Positions 24,311 through 36,254 are shown, counted from the first letter of the stretch. The stretch is 64,000 bases of DNA from Odiellus spinosus (GCA_963920705.1 OY987230.1:18377320-18441319); one strand, 5' to 3'. Made by a program: numbers and translations. The notes: generated by a model not told the origin, from the letters alone.

Positions 24311-24649
24311 GTACCATAAAAAATGGCCTAAAATGTTTCCTGTTGTAACCTGCACCATAACTATTAATAATATTCTTGAAATAAATACATAATTAAATAA
24401 ATCATTGTAGAAGAAACTTGTTTAGACTTATCAATAAACGCCATTTCTTTAGTATTTATATTGGTTTTGGCATGGCTAAAATTTGCGCCAGGTTTGCAGG
24501 GAAAAAAAATTTGCGTCAATTAGGGTTATGGCAAACTTGCGACAAGTTTGCAGGGAAAAAAAATTTGCGTCAAATAGGGTCCAGGGCAAACTTGCGACAA
24601 GTTTGCCAAAATGGTTTGCCAATATAATATGCGACAATTAGGCCCACCC

Positions 24650-24657
24650 CTCTCACG
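24650..24657 (+). repeat. Target-site duplication, right copy (CTCTCACG)
   Basis: Perfect 8-bp match to 17,339-17,346, directly abutting the reverse complement of the left terminal inverted repeat. Confidence 0.85.
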
Positions 24658-25270
24658 CGCTTTCCGCGGTCCACCGTTCTGGGTTCACAAACGAACATGA
24701 CACGAAGGGACTGATATTTCAGACGAAATAGACACTGGTGGTGTACAATTATTCCGGTTAGGAACTTAGATAGCGTGAACGCACCGAAACCTTTACATAA
24801 CGAGTGCCCAAAAAAATCGAAAGATCCAGGATTCACATGTAAACCTTTTGCACTCCCAAATCCAGTGACGCAATGTATTTTTAATTGCTCTTGGAGAAAT
24901 CGGGGTAGACCAAAGAAATATGATGTTTACTCATCTTCTCTAGTTATTGCACAATGTTACGTTCCGCTTTATATATTGTGATAAAAATCGTCTGCTAATG
25001 CCGGTATAGCGCTGCTTGAGCCAAGTTCAGCAGGAATTTTTTGCCGGTACTTTTTTCCACCCAAAGACTATATAAAACCAATCCAAACCATGTCCAAACC
25101 CTAGTAAAAGCACCCGACAGACATGGTTGGCCAATGGCCTGGATAGGGATATATGGACATGGTGACGTTTACGGAATGGCTTCTTCAGAGTTTGTTTACA
25201 TTTTAGTTTTATATTATTTTAAATCGGTTAATGCATTTACGTTTTTCTAGCAAGTCGCGGTTGATTAAAC
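24658..25270. promoter_or_regulatory. Shared upstream region of the divergent ceramide synthase / GalNAc-transferase pair
   Basis: 613 bp between the element and the GalNAc-transferase ATG. Before the insertion the two start codons were about 630 bp apart, head to head, so this probably holds both promoters. A TATA-like ACTATATAAAACC lies near 25,066-25,078, facing the plus-strand gene. ORFs here lack coding features. Confidence 0.5.
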
Positions 25271-28200
25271 ATGATAACTACGTTATTAAATCGTCGCCGG
25301 CGTTTGAAATCAAGAACTATAAAACTGTTGGCAGTTGGCATATTCATGATTGGGGTTGTTTTGTGGTTAGGTCATCAAAGATCTTCCGAAAGTGATACGA
25401 ACTTAATTTCAAATAAAATAGGCAGCGAATCGGCCAAACCACGAGCTTTAGAAACTAATTTAGACTCACCAAACGCTATTACTGGTAATTTGCTGAAAGT
25501 TCAGTTAAAACTTAAGCCAAATGCTTTAAAGGCGGAAAGAAATGGACCCGAGAGTGGAATCGGTCAAATAGCTCCACCATTAAAAAGTAATTCTGGTAAT
25601 TCAGCTAAGAACAAGAAAGGTTTTACGTTGTCAAACATAGAGTTTCCTGTCGTTAAACCGGTACCCGGATGGGGAGAAAAAGGTTTGCCTGTCGTTTTAG
25701 ACAAAGAGCAATCTAGAGTCTCTGATAAAACATTCAAAGAAGCCGCCTTCAACGTTTATATCAGCGATAGAATCTCTTACAATCGCACAATTCCTGAAAC
25801 GAGGCATTCCGAGTAAATTTCAATGAGTAATATTCAATTTTCAGTTGTCATATATTTATATGTTTATTGTTTAAACTAGCTGTCGCCCTATAAAATATGA
25901 TCATAATCTTCCGACAACCAGTGTCATCATCATATTTTACAACGAGATCTTCTCCGCCTTAATGCGGACAGTATATAGCGTTATAAATCGTAGTCCTCCT
26001 CATTTATTGAAAGAAATCATTTTAGTGGATGATGACAGTGACAGAAGTAATTTAATATATACTCTTAGTTTTCAGAAATATCAACTATAATAGATTTTTT
26101 ACATTTCAGAGGAGTTAAAAATGAATCTTATAACTTATATACAAAAGAAATTTCCTCCGGGAAAAATCAAACTGATTAGATTAGCTTCGAGAGAAGGTTT
26201 AATTAGAGCCAGATTAGCTGGAGCCAAGTCAGCGATGGGGGATGTTTTAGTTTTTCTCGATTCTCACTGCGAAGTCAACACCGATTGGTAAACTTATATT
26301 AATGGGGTAGTCGCGAGGGTGTGTAATTACAGTTTTCATTCTCGTTGAAGGCTCGAACCCATGCTGTACGAAATAAAGAAGAATAGGAAAGCAGTTGTTT
26401 GCCCCATTATCGACATTATTGATGATAAAACCTTGCAATATGATAGCTCCGGCGGTGAATACTTTCAAATTGGTGGCTTTACGTGGTCAGGTTATTTCAG
26501 TTGGGTGGATATTCCGCCTTACGAACTAGCTAGGAGAAAATCTATCACTGATCCTGTCAGGTTTGATAAATTAATTAGAAGTTTCGTAGCTTTAAATTAT
26601 ATCTCAAATCTCCAATTTTTTTTTAGGTCACCAACGATGGCGGGAGGTTTATTCGCTATAAACCGTAAATATTTCTTCGAAATTGGCAGTTACGATAGTA
26701 AAATGGATACTTGGGGCGGAGAGAATTTGGAATTATCATTTAGAGTTTGGATGTGTGGCGGAGAATTGTTAATCATACCGTGTTCTCACGTTGGACACAT
26801 TTTTCGGGCATTTCACCCTTATCCTTTCCCAAAGAATAAAGATTCACACGGAATCAATACCGTTCGCACCGTCGAAGTATGGATGGATGATTATAAGAAA
26901 TATTTCTATTTACATCGACCAGATTTAAAAGTAATTGTTAATCAAAGATAGACTTTTTTAATATTCTTGGCGAGTACAGTAAAACCTCATAACCAAACAC
27001 AATAAAACAACCTTAGTCTTTCTAAAAATGATAGAGAATTACACTAGGAATTTCTGCCACTCAATGAACCTTCTGGTAAATGATATGAACAATCATGAGT
27101 GGGGTTTTGTGGCGCGTATCAAAGTCGTACATCTCCTCCCTGAACCAGGCACTTTGCTAGATAACTCTGTTGTTTTGAGCATTCCTAGCGTAATTTTTTA
27201 TCATATTCAGATATTCATGGATTAGGTTGCAATATGAGGTTTTACCTCATTGAATTTGTTTTCTGAACTCGATGAAGTCAAAATTAAAAGCTAAAACCTA
27301 AAAATTTTACAGGATATTGACTTTGGTGACATTTCGGAACGTTTAGAACTCAGAAAAAAGTTAGGCTGCAAGAATTTTAATTGGTATCTCGAAAACGTTT
27401 ATCCTGATAAGTTCATCTGGGACAAGAACGTTCAACAATACGGATCTGTAAGAAATTTGAAAATAATAGTTTAAAGTTTAGAGTCGCTTTATAATAATGA
27501 AGTTTTGAAAATAATTAGAATATTTGCATGTTTAATTTATTAAATTATAATTTTTGAGATTAAATATTTTACTCGTTTATGATTTTGAAATACAATTTGT
27601 GTTTTTCATTTCCTTTTTATAAAAGGTTCGTAATCCCTATTCGGGTTTATGCCTCGATAATTTAGATAACGACGAAACAACATCCTATCAATTAGGTCTT
27701 GATGCGTGCAAAGGCGACGGTTATACTTTCACTAAAAATCAGGTATTCATTTTTAGGGCTGGGCGAGTACGTGATTTTGCCTCGTTTTACCTTTCAGTAT
27801 TACTATTTAGTAAGAAAATCTCGATAGAAACTTTACATAGACTTAAACTAGTTGTAATAAAAGTAAAACCCAAAAAGTCTTACTCTCCCAACCAATATTA
27901 ACTAGTTTTTCGATGAGCCTTTTTTCTCATACATTCCTTTTAAATCGATTGCGTTGTTAGCTCTTTGCGTTTTCTAATTTGGGAGAATTAAGGAGAGAAG
28001 ACAATTGTGCCAAGATTTCTTACGCCGCTGGTGGAATGCGAGAAAAAGTTGACATGGAGCGTTGCGATCCAGAATCGAAAATACAGAAATGGACTCACAC
28101 TAAGGTTTTTTTAATTTTAATTAATTACGCAAAACCAATTAGTTGGTTTTAATTTACGCGTTAATTATTTCAGGGTGGACCTTTAATGCACATTTCCAGC

Positions 28201-28338
28201 GGTAAATGTTTAGATAGTCGAGGAGTTGAACCGGGAACGGGTATTTTTGTTTTACCGTGTCACGGAGGTCATTCTCAAATTTGGTGGTTTAGTAATTATT
28301 TGGATATTCAATTGGACGTTGAAGATGAGCGGATGTAA
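25271..28338 (+). CDS. Polypeptide N-acetylgalactosaminyltransferase (GALNT11/pgant-like), 9 exons, 653 aa
   Basis: Starts mucin-type O-glycosylation by moving GalNAc from UDP-GalNAc to Ser/Thr in the Golgi. Exons: 25271-25812, 25880-26046, 26110-26287, 26351-26560, 26627-26930, 27313-27447, 27626-27742, 27961-28104, 28174-28338; 1,962 nt, all GT-AG. It is type II: four arginines (8-11), then a membrane anchor (17-34), then a stem. The GT2-type catalytic domain starts near [13 protein letters not shown]. It has the DSH metal motif (287-289), the acceptor-side W-G-G-E-N (395-399) and the metal-ligand H of H-V-G-H (423). A ricin-B-type lectin domain (about 513-640) has C-L-D (521, 611) and Q-x-W (593, 634) repeats. 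The segment [13 protein letters not shown] resembles the GALNT11 group; subtype is tentative. The introns are mostly 60-70 nt. Confidence 0.95.
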
Positions 28339-28576
28339 GATTTAAAACTGATTAATTAACGGCGTTACGCCAATTTGGCATTGGTATTTTAGTTCAATAT
28401 TAGGAGAATGTGGAGAAATTTATATAAATTTTTAAATATACCTCTCTATGAACTTAATTTTAAAAGTAAACGAGTCATAACTTAACGATGTTAAGTCGCT
28501 TAACGCATTTAAATATTTAAAAGTTTACTCAAATCTGTGATAATAATTAATATATCTGACAGTCTAAAAAAATAAG

Positions 28577-29172
28577 TATAGGGATGGGTCAATAGTTGTC
28601 CTTGAATAGTTTGATCAATACCACAAATTAGTCTCGATATTTGTTAAAAGTTTCAGAAACTATTCACTAAAAAAAAGCAAAAAAGACCCAATAATTTAAA
28701 TATCCCTAATTTTTTCAAAGTATTATTATGTTGCCTTTTAGTTCAAGGTTGGGACGAAATGAATTTTTATAATACCAACTTTTAATGTGTATCTAAGCTT
28801 GGGGGGTCACTAAACTCCTCCTCCTAGGAAATCTATAAACTTTAACCCTAATTATTCCAGTGTTCGCCCCAAAAATGTCTATTTATTTCTTTGTTCTAAG
28901 GTTTTACCTTAATAATAAAATAGTAAAAGGGAATTTTCGATTTGCAAATACTTAAAACAAAACTATTCACTTTCAGTATTTCTTAAAACCTAATTTAAAA
29001 GTAAAATATTTAAATTAAACCAATTTACTAATTAAAATTAGAAGTTAAATTTCTATGCGGATAATTGGAACCTGGATTACTTTTACTTCAAAATATTTGG
29101 CCCTATTTCGAGTACTCGAATGAATATTCGATACTTGATAAGAAAATTCTGGAATACTGAGACCCATCCCTA
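28577..29172. mobile_element. Non-autonomous inverted-repeat element (GGGATGGGTC ends)
   Basis: GGGATGGGTC at the left is answered by GACCCATCCC about 580 bp later. The flanks TAAGTATA (left) and TAAATATA (right) match at 7 of 8 positions, which would fit an 8-bp duplication of a hAT-type insertion. The interior is AT-rich and non-coding. Alternatively the duplication is just TA and the element is of another superfamily. Confidence 0.5.
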
Positions 29173-29739
29173 AATATAAGAGCTAATTATACATTAAAAA
29201 TAATATCTCCGTTATCGGTTTTAAAAACTGATAGTCGTTTAGCCTTATTCGATAATCGATAGTCTTTTTGGCTGATAATTACTCAAATTATACGAAATTA
29301 GAAAACTACTTCAGGCAGCAAAGTTGTGATCTCTAAAGGAAGCTAACATTTCTAATTTTCTATAGAAAAAAATGTTATTTGAACGCTTAGACGAATTAGA
29401 ACAAAATTTATCCATTTTTGTAGACCAATTACTCAAATTAGAAATATTTTTTATATCAGGTCGATAGAAGGAAAATCTCAAAATATTTATCTAGCACTGG
29501 TTGTGTGTTGCATTGTTTTCCGGTGGAATTTCTCGATATATTTTATTTTATAAAGAAAAAACGTTTTTGTTTTTTTAATATGGCGTAAGATTTTGTAAAT
29601 TATATAATTGACATTGGCACGTTTTACTGATTTGAAAAAAAGTATCACAAATTGAAATTATTGATAATTATAATAAAATTTTGTCATACTTCATTAAAAT
29701 ATAGTTCTTTTATTTTCAGAATCTAAACTCAAACATGAA

Positions 29740-29930
29740 GAAATTAAGAATTCCCACAATATATAGGCCACACTTTTGCGCTTAATCTATATTCTGAAGT
29801 TAGGTTTGAATTTCAGCGTAGGGTAAATTAGGGCCAATCATATTAAAAAGTCAGCCCTCAACAAGATTAATTTGTCTTAATTACGTTGCCAGATGATAAA
29901 AGTGACGGTGTCGGAATATATTTTGAAATC
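29740..29930 (-). repeat. Dispersed MITE-like repeat, reverse copy
   Basis: Reverse-complement relative of 10,900-11,150: GAAGTTAGGTTTGAATTTCA, GGGTAAATTAGGGCCAATCAT and a TAAAAGTGACGG block occur in mirrored order. A third, partial copy is at 44,530-44,620. Confidence 0.55.
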
Positions 29931-30113
29931 TGTACTGTTGGGGTTTATTTGATTGGTTCGATAATTACTCTCTCCCCCTAAACTTCACGACTAAAACAAA
30001 ATTTGTTTACTTTGCTCCCCAGAATTTCTTTGTAATGAAAAGATTTAGTCATACTTCATAAAAATTTCAGATTTATTATTTTATTCCTATAATTATATTC
30101 AAATACAATTCAA

Positions 30114-31220
30114 TCAAGTTTTATATTCTACATTATCGTAAATCTTTTGCACATCATCCATCTCTTCTAATAAACTATGCAATTTTGAGACGCTTTCTAA
30201 ATCTTGCTCGCTTAAAGTAACTCTTTGCCTAGGAATATATTCCAAACCAAATTCGAGGATCGCATAACGCATAGTTTCTAATTGCTTTTTTACTTTGTGC
30301 ATATCTTCAACGCTGGTTACAAACTGAAAAAAATATTAAAGGCTTAGAACTTTTTTTTAAAAAACAAGGGCAAGAGAATCAACGAAGGAGCGAACCTCGA
30401 AGATAAGAGCGTCGTTTTCGTCTTTATCCTCATTAACTTCCTCCGCTCCCGCTTCTATGGCATCATCGATAATCTTTTCAGCATTAATTTGTGAGCCGTC
30501 ATTCTTCTCCTTCACTCTCAGGATCCCTTTTTGTACGAAGAGAAGTTTAGAGCGACCGGAATCGGCTAATCTACAGCCTCCCGCTTTACGACACACTGTT
30601 TTCATATGATGTACTGTCAAACTCATTTGCTCCGTTTCCAAATCCAGGACGAAGAAGGAGCCACCCGGACCAATTATTTCGGCAGTTCCAACTGTCATTT
30701 TTTTATTCTTAAAAATATGCAAAAAAAAAGTGTATAGTACCTTATTTGCATTGCAAAGTTATATATCATAAATTTACTTCGACCCTCTTTAAAACATTTT
30801 CAATGGTGGAGGAAGGTACGTTGGCTTCCTTAGCTTGGGCTATAACCATTGCCAATTTAGAATTAAGTTTGGGATTGATTCCACCATCTAGATTAACGAG
30901 AAAGAAATGCTTGAAAAAGATGGTACGTTTTATTACAAGAAGGATTAAATGATTATACCTTTAGCCGCACTCTTTATTAAAGCGGCAAACTTTGAATTTA
31001 TTTTAGATTTTTCTCCATCTTTTAAAGATTTTATTTGCTTAATATTTTGCCATTTTGAATGACCTGCCATGCCTCTTGCGATGTTACATTTTGTATTATA
31101 CGGGTCGTTGAATTTCAATAGCAAGAATGGTTGGTTGCGAACTGATTTAGAACAAACGTTACATATTTTGGATAACTCCCGAATTAGTGGGGATCTTAGT
31201 ATAGGGAGAAAACTGTTCAT
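30114..31220 (-). CDS. TACO1 / YebC-family mitochondrial translational activator, 4 exons, 297 aa
   Basis: Family members bind mitochondrial ribosomes or mRNA and promote translation of COX1 (TACO1) or of polyproline stretches (bacterial YebC). Exons (minus): 31220-30959, 30887-30778, 30707-30396, 30323-30114; 894 nt, all GT-AG, same length as human TACO1. Residues 1-50 are basic with few acids, as in a mitochondrial targeting sequence. The mature part starts at the family hallmark A-G-H-S-K-W-Q-N-I-K (52-61). It continues through G-G-I-N-P-K-L-N-S-K-L, I-I-G-P-G-G, an acidic I-E-A-G-A-E-E-V region and a Y-D-N-V-E end. I chose the exon 2 donor GTAAAT rather than GTCGAA just upstream because it keeps V-E; the two differ by two residues. 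Divergence in exon 3 is higher than elsewhere. Confidence 0.92.
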
Positions 31221-31553
31221 CCTTCACTTACAAATAAGCAATAGCCCAAAATTCTGGAATTAAAAAAATCCAAATAATCATAAGCCTTGGTTTGATGAGG
31301 GTTTAAATATGTTATATGTGTTTTAGATATTAAAATATTGGTTGTTTCTTTTAAAATTACTTTCACTTTTCATAGCCTTTAAGCTTATATTAATATTTTT
31401 AGATTAAATAATAATATTTACCTTATTTTTAATATTAGATTATGCTTCACCATTCAAGCCTTCAAGGTGTGGAATCTGTAGCAGACGGCTTCTAAAGATA
31501 CCCTGTTAATTTTCTCCAATGAAATTGCAGCAAAAAGAAAGGTTTGTCACTTT

Positions 31554-31748
31554 TCAGTTCGGTTTGCCGCTCAACACGCCGATGGATTCTTGAAGAAGTT
31601 TACGTTGTTTTAATCCAAATTTTAAGTGATAATAAATGTAATTAGTAGTAATTAAATACAGTGAAACAACTAATATAACTATGGGATCAACTTTTAAAGG
31701 TAAGATAAAAGTTTGTTTATGTAGATCGATCCGTTGCAAATTGTCCAA
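31554..31748 (-). CDS. Candidate 64-aa single-pass membrane microprotein
   Basis: Intact ORF with a good start context (ACAATGG), lying 333 nt upstream of the TACO1 ATG on the same strand. The predicted protein has a polar N-terminus and one strong hydrophobic stretch (about residues 21-41, D-P-I-V-I-L-V-V-S-L-Y-L-I). A basic tail (K-F-G-L-K-Q-R-K) follows, consistent with a membrane protein whose basic end faces the cytosol or matrix. Codon use looks like the neighbouring genes rather than random AT-rich DNA. I do not recognise the family. It may be its own small gene, or an upstream cistron or exon of the TACO1 transcript. Confidence 0.4.
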   Translation of the reverse strand: MDNLQRIDLHKQTFILPLKVDPIVILVVSLYLITTNYIYYHLKFGLKQRKLLQESIGVLSGKPN

Positions 31749-32301
31749 GGCTTAGCACACAGACATTGAACTTTTTGCACCCGATTTGGATGTATATATT
31801 GGTTTGTAGGCTTATTATAATTGAAAAGACGTGTATTCCTACATTTGGTTTATTTTTATTCTGTAAACAACAACCACGGTACATTTGAAGAGTTAAATGT
31901 TTAATTGGACGTTTGGACAGTCATCGCCATATTTTATATTTGGGAATCATGGCGAAGTGAAGCGCCAATTATTACTTGTCAAAGGCTGGAGCCAATCAGC
32001 CAATGGGGACCCACATGCACTTTATAAATCCCTCCCATCTGCCTTTTGTAAGGTAAATTAATTGTGTAGCAACTTGCTTTACTTGCAAAAGGCTTAATGA
32101 GGAAGTTTTGCTAAAGAGCTACCTAGTTTTTATTACGGGCGTAATATAACATTTGCACATGCTAAGTTGAAATTCTAGTGCACGTAACGTAGTGGAAACG
32201 TCTTTGTACAGATTGTATTTATTTAAAGAAAGCTAGAGGACGTAAGTAGCTTATTTTAATCTTTTATTGAATCAATTAAAAAAAGGCGGGAAATTAATGA
32301 A
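31749..32301 (+). promoter_or_regulatory. Promoter-like cluster: two CCAAT boxes and a TATA box
   Basis: Two CCAAT boxes (31,992 and 32,000) are followed about 20 bp later by TATAAAT (32,023-32,029), the order expected for a plus-strand promoter with a start near 32,050. The only gene ahead on that strand is the BTB gene, in antisense orientation, so it could drive an antisense or small non-coding RNA. The rest of the interval shows nothing I can support. Confidence 0.35.
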
Positions 32302-33865
32302 TTACAAGCTCGAATTTGGACTTAAGCCTTTTATTCCAATGTCTCTCCATTGAAGATCCGTTTTCATAATGAGGCTATCTACTAAACCTTGGGTTTTAAC
32401 TCTAGAAAAAACATTCTCGTAATCGGAAAACTCGAGAACGTAATCCGATTTATTGTTTTTAGGCGCGACCCTTAAACACTTTTCGTATCTGCCCCTGCAG
32501 AAGGCACGGCCAGGAGCCGTTGTTAAAGGTATGAATTTGATCTTGATCCTCTTACCGGGAATCATCGTTACCGGCTTATCCAAGTTCAATCGTACCTCGT
32601 CCGTGCAATTACCCGATAGTTGACACTCAATTCGATTCTTAGTTGTTTTTCCCAAACCCTCGTTTTCGACAATTAAGTTCCCGATTAGGCTTAACCTAGA
32701 AGGGTCTTCCATATCCGATTCTCTCCAAACTTCGGGCAGGATCCAAGTCATGAACTTTAACCCTAGAACTTTTAATCCTTTTTGCCTCGTGAGAAAGCAA
32801 CATTCCAATGATTCAATTGAAGACCCGTCTTCGTATATTTCATGACGTAATTCAACCTCAAATTCTTTTGGTATCAAATCTTCGGGTATCTTAATCCCGT
32901 GCGGTTCCGATTTAAACCCTTGTTTGAATTCGTTGGAATCGCACCATTTCGGCAGAGAAGGTAGAGTACCAGATGGACGGGTATCGATATTTTTCACGTT
33001 AATTCGTGAAACAATTTCCTGTACTTCGTCGTCAGTTAAAATACCCATCGGTGCGACTTTGTCACAAAAGTCTGATTCCGTCATTTTTAAGAATTTTACC
33101 AGAGGAAGAAACGAGGTCAAATGGTCGCGTATAGTTGACCCCTTAAATCGGAAACATTGATTTAAAGCCCACTGTTGGAGAGAATCGAATAATCGACCAG
33201 GTTCGACCTGATTCGATATTAATTTGCATAATTTAAAGACCATTTCTTTGGAGTCGCATTTTGGCAAAAACTCCAAAATAAGAGATTTGTCCTCGAGGAA
33301 TACGTTCACTAGTTTTTCGTTTAATTCTGGTATTTGTAGATCCAAAACTATTTTGTAGACTTGGCAGACGTTATCCGGACCCAAGTGGTTTATAGAGTAG
33401 TTGACGCTTTTGTCACGCAAGTCTTTTAAACCGTAATTATTGGCCGCTTGGCAAGTACTTAAAGAATCGAAGATGGTTTCGAATTGAGATTCGTCTAAAT
33501 ATGCGTATCTATAATAGAGAATGAAAATAATAACGAATTTGAAAGTACAGTTATTTATTTTACACCTACATAGGACCAAGAACAGGATTAGTTAAATCTA
33601 TTCTTCATAGGACTTGTTAAAACTCTCATTACCTGAGGATTATCGTCAATGTTCTTGCATCCAAATCAGTGTGAATCGAGATAATGTTGTCGTTCTGATT
33701 TATAATCTTCTCCCAAACTTTACTAGTCATAATTAGGATCAGTTTATGAGAGTGAAATTTAGTTCCATCTTTAGACAACAGCTCAATATCACTAAATAAC
33801 TTTTTATCGTAAAGTTTTCTAAGTCTATCGGACGCTGATTTTGACGCTTCTTGCCAGGGCGACAT
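32302..33865 (-). CDS. BTB-BACK domain protein, 2 exons, 479 aa
   Basis: Exons (minus): 33865-33633 and 33508-32302; one 124-nt GT-AG intron splits an Arg codon inside the BTB fold, giving the typical L-R-Y-A-Y-L-D-E. The BTB/POZ domain spans about residues 15-115: L-F-S-D-I-E-L, then F-H-S-H-K-L-I-L, a dimerisation and Cullin-3-binding fold. A BACK domain follows (about 125-235, A-N-N-Y-G-L-K-D-L through H-L-T-S-F-L-P-L-V). The C-terminal ~230 residues are mostly beta-rich by appearance and could be a diverged PHR-like domain as in BTBD proteins; that is inference. No Kelch repeats are visible. A substrate adaptor role for a Cullin-3 ubiquitin ligase is the family expectation, not shown here. 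Confidence 0.88.
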
Positions 33866-34304
33866 TTTGACTTAATTTTGTTATCCCATCCCTACACTTG
33901 AAAGTTTTTATGTCGATTTTTGAAACGAAAATGAAACCTTTTCGCCTCCGTTTATGAAATAGTATAAACATCACAAGATGAGAGTGGGTGATGGGAAATA
34001 ACCTTCGAAATTCAGCTCCTTCTTGCACAATCAGTTGCAATAAAGAACCAGGATGTTTTTAAATTTCATTTTATTTCTTTGCATATTTTTTTTTTGGAGT
34101 TTCATGTTTGAAGTAGAACTTCAAATAGGAAAAAACTAGTCGGGACAGATGCCCTTTAACCTGACTCAAATATTAAGTGTGTCTGAATCGTTTATGTTCT
34201 TATATATCAAGGTGATTTATTGCTGAAAAGCAAACTCAGTTTATAAACACAAATTTTTGGAGGTCAATTTTTATTCTGAACTCTTTAAAGGAGTATTTAA
34301 ATCT

Positions 34305-34465
34305 TTTTTTTTGGGAAATTTTGGATTAAACTCCATAACCAATCACAACCTTTTGTAATACACGATCTACGAAAGATCTTACACATAGATTTTAAGTATA
34401 TAATCATCACTTGCCAGTTGCTCTTTGATTGGTCACGGAGTTCAATCTCTAATTTCCCAAATAAA
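34305..34465. mobile_element. Small MITE-like hairpin element
   Basis: TTTGGGAAATTTTGG and ACTCCATAACCAATCACAA on the left return inverted on the right (TTGATTGGTCACGGAGTTCA, then AATTTCCCAAATAAAA). The imperfect arms are about 40 bp around a ~75-bp interior. No coding capacity. Confidence 0.6.
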
Positions 34466-36254
34466 AATGAAATTTTAATTTTCAAACTGATTTAGACTTA
34501 GTAGAAACTGCGAAATTCGAAATTAGATTGTTCTTTACACGGATCAAAACGGTTTCCACCTAATTAAGAGTACTTTCTTTCAACTATCTTTGAATAATAA
34601 TTAACAGAAACTTATTTGTCTTTGTAAAATTCGAACAGATTATTTTAAAAGCAAATAATCGTGCAGTAAAAATCCCCCAAATTTCTTTCTGTTCAGTTGT
34701 TTTGTGGGCGTTCGAGCTGAAATTCAATTTTAGGCCGTCGTTAATTTAGGAGCAAGCTTATATTAAGAAATTTTTCTCTTCTCACCAATCTGGGAGCATT
34801 TTTTTTTTTTTTTTTTTTTTTTTTCTTAGTAAAGACTCATCTAATCTCTAGAGGATGATTTTACTTTTTTCGTACGCGAATGAGGATTTCTTTTTTCTTT
34901 TCTTTTTAAATTAAACCTTTGTTTGAAATCCCTCGGTATTTGCAGGGCTTTAAAGGACATTTCTCACGCGTATTTATTTGTAATTATGTTTGAAAATAAC
35001 TCAATCTAGTCCAACACGATTGGAAATTGTAACGGTCTTACAACTATGAGGGGAAATTAAACGTCCACTATTTTATTTCATGTCAGGTTCGACATAAAAA
35101 CTATTGAAATTGGTATTTATTATTATGAAAAAATCAAAAATATAATTCATAAGCTTTCAAGAAAAATGGTGGTAGCATCACTTTAAATAAAATATTTTCC
35201 ATGGAGTAATATGCAAGGAGTGCCCAAAACGATGCTCTGGTTTAAACCCCCGTTTGTATGTGCAATTCCAAGCTTTAGTACTCCATGTTTAGACTTTAAA
35301 GCATGGTTTTATTTAAAAATATATTAAAACGAAATGAATATGACGTACTAATAGAAGAATACTTTTAAATCGTGTTTTAGAATCTTTATTTCAAAGATAG
35401 TTTGAATCGCTAATACACCATTTTAGCAGCCATTATCAGAAATAAATAAATTTCACCCTTACCAAAATTTTTGTGTGTAGATCGAACGCGAGCATGCGCA
35501 CAAAATACTAAAATATTTTTTCACGAGACTCTTCCTTTACAAAGGAAAAAATTGTAAAAAAGTAAATTTCCTCTCTCTCTCTCTCTCGTTTTGATCTTCT
35601 TTTTCTTGGATTTGAAGTCTCGGGCTACGGTTTGCCCAAGTGCGCAATTTGGCGGATGGTTGAACAATTCGATTGGACCCATGGCGCGCACCAGCTTCCA
35701 TACCATTATACCCCCTTAGAATTATGGCTAGAACCTGACCAAGGGTGAAAACACCCCCTACGTCATCCCACCCCACCCCATTTCTTAGATGATATTACGA
35801 CTGAACGGTTAGAAGCCCCCCCCCCCTAAAAATAACTTACTAATTGAGAGACTTGTCCCATTCTGTCTAGTAAATTCTCTAGTTTATTACAAATTATCAG
35901 TTTTTATTTTTGAACTTAATAAATGAAACTTCGACATCTAACCGATGTGAAGATTACTCCAATAATTAGATGCGTTCAACATTGATTAAGTAAAGGGAGA
36001 ATGCAACTTGGCAACAAGTGCTTTTCAGTCGATTCCATATTTAAATAAGCCTAATCTTCTATTAAATATTTCAAACCAATAAGTAGACTTAACCTCAGAA
36101 ACGTAAATGTTAAACATATAAGCTACGATCTCACTAGCATTTATTAATCGATTTGAAAAAGTAAAATCAAACCAGTATTCAAATCGCCAGGAATCGTTTT
36201 AAGCGTCATGTGTTCACGCATTATCTTTATAAATCGATTTATTGTACCTTCATC

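Larger units (their letters stand above)
17347..24649. mobile_element. 7.3-kb foldback (FB-like) transposon with 3.4-kb inverted arms
   Basis: The ends are GGGTGGGCCTAATTGTCGCA and its exact reverse complement. The direct repeat CTCTCACG (8 bp) flanks the element at 17,339-17,346 and 24,650-24,657, marking an insertion. The left arm is 17,347-20,773, the spacer 20,774-21,223 and the right arm 21,224-24,649. Each arm has three zones: an outer ~300-bp domain with two copies of a 23-bp palindrome (GGCAAACTTG-TCG-CAAGTTTGCC), about 18 tandem units, and a ~360-bp inner domain. No transposase ORF is present, so it is non-autonomous. The design matches Drosophila FB elements. The 8-bp duplication and GGGTGGGC ends fit hAT-like, Merlin-like or P-like mobilisation; I cannot decide which. 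Confidence 0.93.
28339..30113. other. Convergent intergenic region between GalNAc-transferase and TACO1
   Basis: Holds both 3' ends. AATAAAA-type signals occur near 28,912 (+). It also contains an inverted-repeat element (28,577-29,170) and a copy of a dispersed repeat (29,740-29,930). No coding exon seen. Confidence 0.5.

Noticed and set aside
35521..35776. Overlapping 61- and 79-codon minus-strand ORFs
   Set aside because: They depend on a TC microsatellite coding R-E-R-E-R-E, and there is no recognisable domain.
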